In this document: positions 22,551-28,036 of the stretch, one piece after another
How the letters are laid out: every line of letters begins with the position of its first letter
Numbering within the stretch: position 1 is the stretch's first letter
Source of the DNA: Ahrensia sp.
GTDB taxonomy: Bacteria > Pseudomonadota > Alphaproteobacteria > Rhizobiales > Rhizobiaceae
Assembly (NCBI GenBank): GCA_002698425.1
Contig: NZXU01000042.1
Location: 1-28,036, forward strand
Length of the DNA stretch: 28,036 nucleotides
Direction: 5' to 3'
Made by a program: the position numbers and the translations under genes
The notes under the pieces: model-generated
Databases searched by the model: none
What the model saw: only the letters and a program-made list of their open reading frames with translations
What the model was told of the DNA's origin: nothing

Positions 22551-25239
22551 AATTGGTGCACCAATCGAAGCGCAGGTTTTTTCGAGCGCTAATTCCCGCG
22601 CATATCTTTCGGCTTTATTCGAGGCATGGCGGCAAAATCAAGTCGTATGTACTTTGCCGAGAAATACTACAACAAAGTTTGTCCCCGGTGTTCGGGCTTC
22701 GGTCCATCGTACATTCACAGACGACCACGGCTGGTTCGATGAAAGATTTGGACCTATCGATGACGGCGGACCCGCCCTAGTCGCATTCTCATCCGGGACC
22801 ACGGGAAGACCGAAGGCATTACTTATTTCGCACCGCGCGCTCGCAGATGTGGTTGGACGAGTCAATTCTGTGATGGGGATTGATGAAACAATTCGCGAAT
22901 ATATCGGCGTTCCGGTGACGCATTCTTTCGGTGCCGGTCGCGTCCGCGCTGTGGCCGCCGCAGGAGGGCGATCCTACTTGCCCGCGCATGGATTCGATCC
23001 GTCCGAAATCGCCCGAATGCTCGAGAACGGTGAGATAAATGCGGTTTCCGCCGTGCCAACGCTCTGGCGCGTAATGCTGCAACATTCCGACATCTTAGGC
23101 AAAGCAGGAAAGAATGTCCGCTGGATCGAAATTGGTTCCCAATACATGTCCGGGCCCGAAAAGCAGCTTCTTAAGACGCTCTTTCCGCAGGCGCAAATTG
23201 TTCAGCATTACGGGCTTACAGAAGCATCTCGAACGGCTTTGCTCGATGTTACGGCGACAGAAGGTCCCCAGTTGGAGAGCGTCGGCCAAACTGTCGGGAA
23301 GGTCGAGATTTGCATCGCCGAGAGCGGAGCAATTAAAATCAGGGGGCCGCATCTTGCCTCAGGCTTGGTTACAGGGGCTGGGATCGAGCCGATTACGGAT
23401 CCAGATGGCTGGTTGGTGACTGCCGATAGGGGCAGGCTTGAGGGCGGTTTTCTATTCTATGAGGGTCGTATCGACGAGTTGATCAATTCTGGCGGCTTGA
23501 AGATCGATCCTAATCAATTTGAACAACGTCTTGTTCAATCACTGGATGCGGCGGATACTGTGGCGGTTGGGCGCGCGTACGACCCGCTACGCGGAGAACG
23601 CGTCCTCGTCGCCATAAAACAAGGCGCTTTTCCCGACCGGGAGTTAGTAGAGAAAACGGCGATTAAAGTCGCTGAGGAATTCGGTCTCACAGGTACGGGA
23701 GCCCTTGCGGTCCGTGAAGTTTCGGACATCCCGCGGACCGCGACCGGCAAGGTTCAGCGCGCGATACTGTCAGAGATGTCGGACATTTCTGACATCAATG
23801 CTAATCAGGAAAAGTCAAGAAAACCTATTGATTCTAGTTCAACTGGGGATGTGACAGCGAGAGCTATCCAACTCCAGAAGCTCTGGGCGGAAATTCTCGA
23901 TATCGACAATGTCCCGTTCAACAGAAATTTTTATGATCTGGGCGGAGACAGCCTATCCGCACTAACCGTAATCATCCGTATGGAAGCGCTTGGCATCGAA
24001 CCTGAAGTCGCACGCGGAATCTTCGATGGGAAAACCATCGCCGAACTTACAGGTGAAGCGACGTTGGGAGAGCTGCCGCTACCTGACCATGGAGCAACTG
24101 ACGTACCAAGCGAGACCGCAACTAGGACGAACGCGGCAAGTCAACCACTCCAAGAAGGTCTGACGCTTGCGGAAACTATGAATACCGTGAATGCCACGCG
24201 AGGCGTCCTGGTTGCTTGGGTTGTCGTCGTGCACTGGCTTCCCGGAGTCCTGGCTCGGCTTCCCGGCGCGCCAACTTGGATCTATAGCGGAATCGATCCT
24301 TTACTACGCTTCGGCACTCCCGGTTTCGCCATGGTCTTTGGATTGGGTGTTGGAGCTCTTGGAATTGCGCAATATCAACATAATCCTAGCCGCTTCCGCA
24401 AAGGGACAAGATTTAAAGCGGCGCTGATTCTGTCAAGCGTATTGATCTTAGCACTTTTTAGGTTCGGCTCGATCATGAGCGCTGGTGCGCTCCCAGATCA
24501 AAATTTATTGTCAAAATTGTTTTACTCAGCTCTGTCATTCTATGCATTGGCGATGTTGAGTATGCCCCTTTTAATCCGTCTCAGTCTGCTGGGGTCAACG
24601 CGGGTGATTACACTATTTGCACTTATGGTAAGCGCGATGGTCATCGATCTAATACTCGATGTAACCGTGGCTCCGATCGAAGCAGAGGGCATGCTTGAAT
24701 TTTTCAAGATCCTTCTCACTGCAAGATATGGTTATTTTCAAATGATGAGCTTTGTGTTGGCCGGAGCCATCCTGGGCTATCTTTTCCGTCGGCATCACGA
24801 TCACCCCGAAATATGCCGTCGCTTGGTGACCGCGGGCCTGACGATGGTGGGTTTGGGATTTGTAACTTTATTTGAGGCAGAACCCGATGCACCATTTGCG
24901 CAGTTTGTTCACACCCGTCCGTGGCACTTGATGATCTATGCCGGCGTTGCGCTCCTTATCATTGCTGGGTTCGGAACTCTGAATCGAAATAATGGAAGAA
25001 GCCTGAGGCAAGGAGGCAGGGTTTTCAACGCCTTTGCGATTTCAACTGGAATATTGGCATTTCCGATTTTTGTTGGTCACGAGCTTGTGATCCCGGCCAA
25101 AGATTTCCTAACGAACGTCGGGCTCCCGGAAAATGCGGCGCTCATAGCCCCGCTCGGAGCGTTTCTTGTCGGCTTAGGTTTCGCCTATCGTCGTCTGTTT
25201 CACTATTTCGCTCGACCGGTAGGCGCTATTAATGATTGA
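22543..25239 (+). CDS. Adenylation-carrier-AT3 acyltransferase fusion protein
   Basis: An 898-residue three-part protein. Residues 1-410 form an ANL adenylation domain: SSGTTGRPKA (83-92), HYGLTEAS (222-229), DGWLVTADRG (288-297), GRIDELINSGGLKI (308-321) and PRTATGKVQR with catalytic Lys403. Residues 440-510 form a carrier domain with LGGDSL, phosphopantetheine Ser470. Residues 545-898 form an AT3-like membrane domain with R553-x10-H564 in ATRGVLVAWVVVVHW and a multi-span hydrophobic pattern. By domain logic it would adenylate an acid, load it as a thioester and hand it to the AT3 part for transfer to a glycan. The N-terminal adenylation subdomain is short (P-loop at 83, against roughly 150 in DltA-like enzymes), and the Asp that binds an amino group in NRPS domains is not obvious, so a non-amino acid is plausible. 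AAGGA (22527-22531) suits ATG 22543 or GTG 22540. Confidence 0.85.
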   Translation: MSEIGAPIEAQVFSSANSRAYLSALFEAWRQNQVVCTLPRNTTTKFVPGVRASVHRTFTDDHGWFDERFGPIDDGGPALVAFSSGTTGRPKALLISHRALADVVGRVNSVMGIDETIREYIGVPVTHSFGAGRVRAVAAAGGRSYLPAHGFDPSEIARMLENGEINAVSAVPTLWRVMLQHSDILGKAGKNVRWIEIGSQYMSGPEKQLLKTLFPQAQIVQHYGLTEASRTALLDVTATEGPQLESVGQTVGKVEICIAESGAIKIRGPHLASGLVTGAGIEPITDPDGWLVTADRGRLEGGFLFYEGRIDELINSGGLKIDPNQFEQRLVQSLDAADTVAVGRAYDPLRGERVLVAIKQGAFPDRELVEKTAIKVAEEFGLTGTGALAVREVSDIPRTATGKVQRAILSEMSDISDINANQEKSRKPIDSSSTGDVTARAIQLQKLWAEILDIDNVPFNRNFYDLGGDSLSALTVIIRMEALGIEPEVARGIFDGKTIAELTGEATLGELPLPDHGATDVPSETATRTNAASQPLQEGLTLAETMNTVNATRGVLVAWVVVVHWLPGVLARLPGAPTWIYSGIDPLLRFGTPGFAMVFGLGVGALGIAQYQHNPSRFRKGTRFKAALILSSVLILALFRFGSIMSAGALPDQNLLSKLFYSALSFYALAMLSMPLLIRLSLLGSTRVITLFALMVSAMVIDLILDVTVAPIEAEGMLEFFKILLTARYGYFQMMSFVLAGAILGYLFRRHHDHPEICRRLVTAGLTMVGLGFVTLFEAEPDAPFAQFVHTRPWHLMIYAGVALLIIAGFGTLNRNNGRSLRQGGRVFNAFAISTGILAFPIFVGHELVIPAKDFLTNVGLPENAALIAPLGAFLVGLGFAYRRLFHYFARPVGAIND

Positions 25240-25863
25240 CTGTTCATCACTCGTTTATGCTGCTCAAGTCCGACAGGACGGGAATGCCTAACGTACCACC
25301 GCTGATCTACTCCCTAATTTGTCCGCGCCATTAAGTTAGTCCGTTAGATGTGTCGGTCCATTGCGGGTTTGGTTACAAATTCGTTCGAGTTGACCCGGTG
25401 GAAGCTCGTACAGGGGGCGAGTCAGAATTTAGTTGATCCCCGATTTTTCAACCATCTCCCGTGCGTGGCGTTAGCTGGTGAAGAAAGGTGTATTGAAGCA
25501 CTTGCCTGAGGCCCCGTTGAAGCTCTCGACAACGCCTTTATGCGTATCCTTGCCTGGTGCGATTTTGTGTCATTCGATACCACCGCCCTGTAGCCACTTT
25601 TGCATTACGCATTGGTCGAAGGTTCATCCGGCATGTTTCATACATAAGCAGGGCTATCTCAAGTATATACGCAGCGATAGAACGCGCCTTTCGCCGTGGT
25701 ATTCCTAGAAGCTAGCAAATGAGTGAGCGCTTACCTCGGGTTGTAAGGCGGCTCAGAACGAAATTCGGCGTGGTGTGGCGGGATTGATTCAATGATGCAA
25801 AACGTGGTTTGAGAACAAAGGCTCTGCTGGTACTTGGTCGGGCAGAGACATGGAAACCGGCCG
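25240..25863. other. Intergenic region with decayed insertion sequence
   Basis: These 624 bases carry no intact gene. The middle holds an IS3-type transposase remnant (25344-25640, minus). The flanks, 25240-25343 and 25641-25863, show no recognisable gene, inverted repeat or terminator. The 76-codon plus frame at 25478-25708 is antisense to the remnant and spurious. Confidence 0.5.
25344..25640 (-). pseudogene. Decayed IS3-family transposase (integrase core C-terminus)
   Basis: Read on the minus strand, a broken frame gives WLQGGGIE-stop-HKIAPGKDTHKGVVESF, then NGASGKCFNTPFF, a stop, and RHAREMVEKSGI. After a frame change it ends FHRVNSNEFVTKPAMDRH and TAA at 25344-25346. This follows the C-terminal part of IS3-family OrfB: GI-x-FI-x-PGKP-x2-NG-x-VESFNG, then DAR-x2-IE and a final TPNEFA-type motif. 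At least two in-frame stops and one frameshift make it non-functional. Only this terminal part is present. I could not identify terminal inverted repeats or a target-site duplication. Confidence 0.75.
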
Positions 25864-27675
25864 ATGATTAATTTCACTATCTGGAAAAAAGCATGGGCTC
25901 TGCTGGACCGTCGCGAGCAGCGCAATGCGGGGATTGTTCTCGCGGTTGTCGTGCTGTCAGCTTTGTCCTCGGCTGTAATGATCGGTTCGGTCATGCCATT
26001 CCTGTCCGTTCTCGCGGAGCCCAATCGCATTCATGAAGTGCGAGCCTTGGCGTGGGCTTACGAAGTAGGAGGATTTGAATCGAATTACAGCTTCCTGGTG
26101 GCGCTAGGGCTGGTATCATTAGTTGTTATCGTAAGCGCAAACCTGCTACAAGTCGCGCGAATATGGATAGTAACACGCTATATAACGATGCGCATTCATT
26201 CTTTAAGTTATCGGTTGCTTGCTGCGTATCTGAATCAGCCATACGAATTCTTTCTCAGTCGTCATTCGGGCGAGATGAGTACTCAGATACTTGCCGAGAC
26301 CCAGCAAGTTGTAGTGCAATTCCTGACACCGGCGGCTGAAGCAATTGCCTCGTTTCTAACCATTGTCGTTATCGTCATTCTCCTTGTATGGATTGACCCG
26401 ATCGTTGCGCTAGCTTCTTTTATACTCCTTGGAGGTATTTACGGCGGCATTTTCCTGATCAGTCGACAATTGGTAAGGCGAAAAGGTGAAATCCGCGCGG
26501 AGGCCAACATCTTCCGATATCGCATCGCGAACGAAGCCCTTGGTGGGGTAAAGGACATAAAGCTTCTTGGCCGCGAAAGCGCTTATGTCTTACGGTATGA
26601 ATATCCGTCACAGCGCATGGCGCGTGCCGATGTATTTGCGAACGTTCTCAGTCAGTTGCCACAAAATCTAATGCAGGCGGTTGCGTTTGGAGGTATGATC
26701 ATCCTCTGCCTGTTGCTTGTTGATTCCGAGGGCTTGGCCTCTGGTCAAGCGCTGGGAGGAATACTGCCCCTTCTCGGCGTTTTTGCGTTTGCTGGCCAAA
26801 GGATGATGCCAGAACTATCAAGACTCTATCAGGGTTTGACCAGGCTTCAATATGGCTCTGCAGCAGTGGAATCTGTCTACCGGGATCTCGCTCTCGAAAA
26901 TTCTGCGCGTCCTTTGCCCGAAATGACGCCGAGTGCCATTCGCCTCCAACGCGAAATTCGCCTTGATAGGGTTAGTTATCGCTACCCCAGCGCTGATAGC
27001 CCCGGATTGTGTAAAATCTCGCTGAACATTCGCGCCGGCGAAAAGATTGGCATCATCGGCGGCAGCGGAGCTGGAAAAACCACGCTCGCGGATCTCATTT
27101 TGGGCCTTTTGCGCCCTACCGAAGGCGTCTTCTACGTTGACGGAATTGCTATCAATGAAGGCAATGTTCGCGCTTGGCAGCAAAGTGTCGGTTATGTCCC
27201 TCAAGACATTTTCCTCACTGATTCAAATATCGCCGAAAATATCGCGCTCGGTATTGCGCCGGAGGAAATCGATCACTCCCGCGTTGTAGAAGCCGCGCGT
27301 ATCGCTCATTTAGATGGCTTCATTCGAAAAGAGCTTCCTCAGGGCTACGAGACAACCGTGGGCGAGCGTGGGGTTCGTCTTTCGGGCGGACAGCGCCAGC
27401 GGATTGGTATCGCCCGAGCCATGTATCATGATGCCGACCTCCTTGTTTTCGATGAAGCGACGAGCGCGCTGGACAATATTACAGAACGAGAAGTGATGGC
27501 GGCAATCGACGGATTGCCCGGTGGTAAAACAGCACTGATCATCGCCCACAGGCTGACCACTGTTCAGCGTTGCGATCGTATTCTTTTACTCGACCAAGGG
27601 CGCGTCGCAGGTTTCGATAGTTGGGATGGTCTCGCAGAGGCCAATGAGGCATTTCGCCGAATAGCGAATGCTTAA
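25864..27675 (+). CDS. ABC exporter (fused membrane and ATPase domains), possible lipid-linked oligosaccharide flippase
   Basis: A 603-residue half-transporter of the MsbA/PglK type. Residues 1-340 hold six membrane helices (first about 20-45, LAVVVLSALSSAVMIGSVMP); 350-603 the ATPase. Motifs: Walker A GGSGAGKTT (399-407), Q-loop YVPQDIFL, signature LSGGQRQRIGIARAM (506-520), Walker B LLVFDEATSALD (D530, E531) and H-loop His562 in IIAHRL. All are intact, so it should be active as a homodimer. In a glycan cluster without a visible Wzx, a PglK-like flippase role is inferred; export of another lipid or peptide is the alternative. ATG 25864 is preferred over a TTG at 25834. It follows the IS3 remnant and overlaps the open frame of the next gene. 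Confidence 0.9.
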   Translation: MINFTIWKKAWALLDRREQRNAGIVLAVVVLSALSSAVMIGSVMPFLSVLAEPNRIHEVRALAWAYEVGGFESNYSFLVALGLVSLVVIVSANLLQVARIWIVTRYITMRIHSLSYRLLAAYLNQPYEFFLSRHSGEMSTQILAETQQVVVQFLTPAAEAIASFLTIVVIVILLVWIDPIVALASFILLGGIYGGIFLISRQLVRRKGEIRAEANIFRYRIANEALGGVKDIKLLGRESAYVLRYEYPSQRMARADVFANVLSQLPQNLMQAVAFGGMIILCLLLVDSEGLASGQALGGILPLLGVFAFAGQRMMPELSRLYQGLTRLQYGSAAVESVYRDLALENSARPLPEMTPSAIRLQREIRLDRVSYRYPSADSPGLCKISLNIRAGEKIGIIGGSGAGKTTLADLILGLLRPTEGVFYVDGIAINEGNVRAWQQSVGYVPQDIFLTDSNIAENIALGIAPEEIDHSRVVEAARIAHLDGFIRKELPQGYETTVGERGVRLSGGQRQRIGIARAMYHDADLLVFDEATSALDNITEREVMAAIDGLPGGKTALIIAHRLTTVQRCDRILLLDQGRVAGFDSWDGLAEANEAFRRIANA

Positions 27676-27775
27676 CGAATTCGAGAGCGGCATCTCAGTA
27701 AGCTTTGAACTGATACCCGATTTCGGCAACCTTTGTGTTTGCGCTTGTGGGCAACAGTATGGACGGAGTGTCGAA

Positions 27776-28036
27776 TTGGCCCTGCCTTCGAGCAAGCCTG
27801 GAAATCTTGTCCGCTTCTTCATTCGGAAGTGGTTTTCAATACCCATTCTTTGTACCGTTCTCTTCGGGCCACCGACAGCCGCTCAAGGTCAACAAATGCT
27901 GCTCGGTGTCGGCATTTCAGATCCGACTCTTGGTTTCGGTTTGACCTATGTTTCGGACTGGTCGACGCAGATGCCCTTTCTCGACCTTATGCACACGGCA
28001 CGGCCGTGGAATAGCTACTTTGGGGGGCTGTTGTAC
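27776..28036 (+). CDS. Partial secreted protein with DWS-x2-MPFLDLM-x-TARPW motif, right copy
   Basis: An open frame runs off the window end. A TTG at 27776 follows GGAG (27765-27768) with seven-base spacing and gives a good Sec signal peptide: basic FIRKWF, hydrophobic SIPILCTVLFG, and a likely cleavage after PTAA before QGQQ (about residue 34). The mature start contains GVGISDPTLGFGLTYVSDW and MPFLDLMHTARPW, identical to the left partial gene. The frame is also open upstream to an ATG at 27668, but that adds a Cys-rich leader (NLCVCACGQQ) unlike a signal peptide. It may belong to the class of surface proteins made with the polysaccharide and could be an exosortase substrate, but its C-terminus is outside the window. 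Confidence 0.6.
   Translation, partial: MALPSSKPGNLVRFFIRKWFSIPILCTVLFGPPTAAQGQQMLLGVGISDPTLGFGLTYVSDWSTQMPFLDLMHTARPWNSYFGGLLY
27910..28036. repeat. Right arm of terminal inverted repeat
   Basis: Reverse complement of 1-127 with two synonymous mismatches, identical over the outermost 99 bp. The shared sequence codes for the same protein segment in both copies; the 5' parts of the two genes are unrelated. Confidence 0.95.

Noticed and set aside
25478..25708. 76-codon plus-strand ORF
   Set aside because: It is antisense to the IS3 transposase remnant, which explains the open frame.
1..28036. CRISPR array, tRNA, rRNA or prophage genes
   Set aside because: No regularly spaced repeats, RNA-gene signatures or phage structural proteins were seen on either strand.

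Overview
The window looks like one end-to-end piece of a polysaccharide gene cluster from an alphaproteobacterium, possibly a sphingomonad (inferred from protein style and the O-antigen polymerase motif, not from any marker gene). It encodes six or seven glycosyltransferases, a polymerase, an ABC exporter that could act as flippase, sugar-modifying redox enzymes, three membrane acyltransferase-3 (AT3) proteins, an FkbM methyltransferase and an exosortase fused to EpsI. I see no initiating sugar-phosphate transferase, no Wza/Wzc export genes and no RNA genes, so the cluster probably continues outside the window.

Layout. 1-174 (minus): cut-off gene reading out of the window. 794-1900 (minus): AT3 acyltransferase. 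2286-6593 (plus): AT3-SGNH acetyltransferase, GMC oxidoreductase and SDR, packed as an operon. 6837-9107 (plus): GT4 glycosyltransferase and FkbM methyltransferase. 9415-11016 (minus): exosortase-EpsI, resembling XrtD, the VPLPA-CTERM type. 11452-18055 (plus): GT2, GT4, Gfo/Idh/MocA dehydrogenase, a TIM-barrel-like protein, GT4 and a WecG/TagA GT26. 18200-20225 (minus): two overlapping GT2 genes. 20571-22100 (plus): Wzy/O-antigen ligase-like membrane protein carrying a 14-G tract. 22543-25239 (plus): an unusual single-chain adenylation-carrier-AT3 protein. 25344-25640: decayed IS3 remnant. 25864-27675 (plus): ABC exporter. 27776-28036 (plus): second cut-off gene, with a signal peptide, reading out of the window.

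How the genes may work together: the glycosyltransferases assemble a repeat unit from sugars altered by the Gfo/Idh, SDR and GMC enzymes. The ABC protein may flip it and the Wzy-like protein polymerise or ligate it. The AT3 proteins and the A-T-AT3 fusion add acyl groups. The exosortase processes secreted proteins that are not recognisable inside this window.

Three things stand out. The A-T-AT3 fusion could activate an acid, hold it as a thioester and pass it to a membrane acyltransferase in one polypeptide. The G14 tract lies inside a conserved motif of the polymerase, where slippage would switch the gene off. The two window ends carry the same coding segment as an inverted repeat (127 bp, two synonymous differences, first 99 bp identical), either a real flanking duplication or the signature of an assembly contig broken at a repeat.
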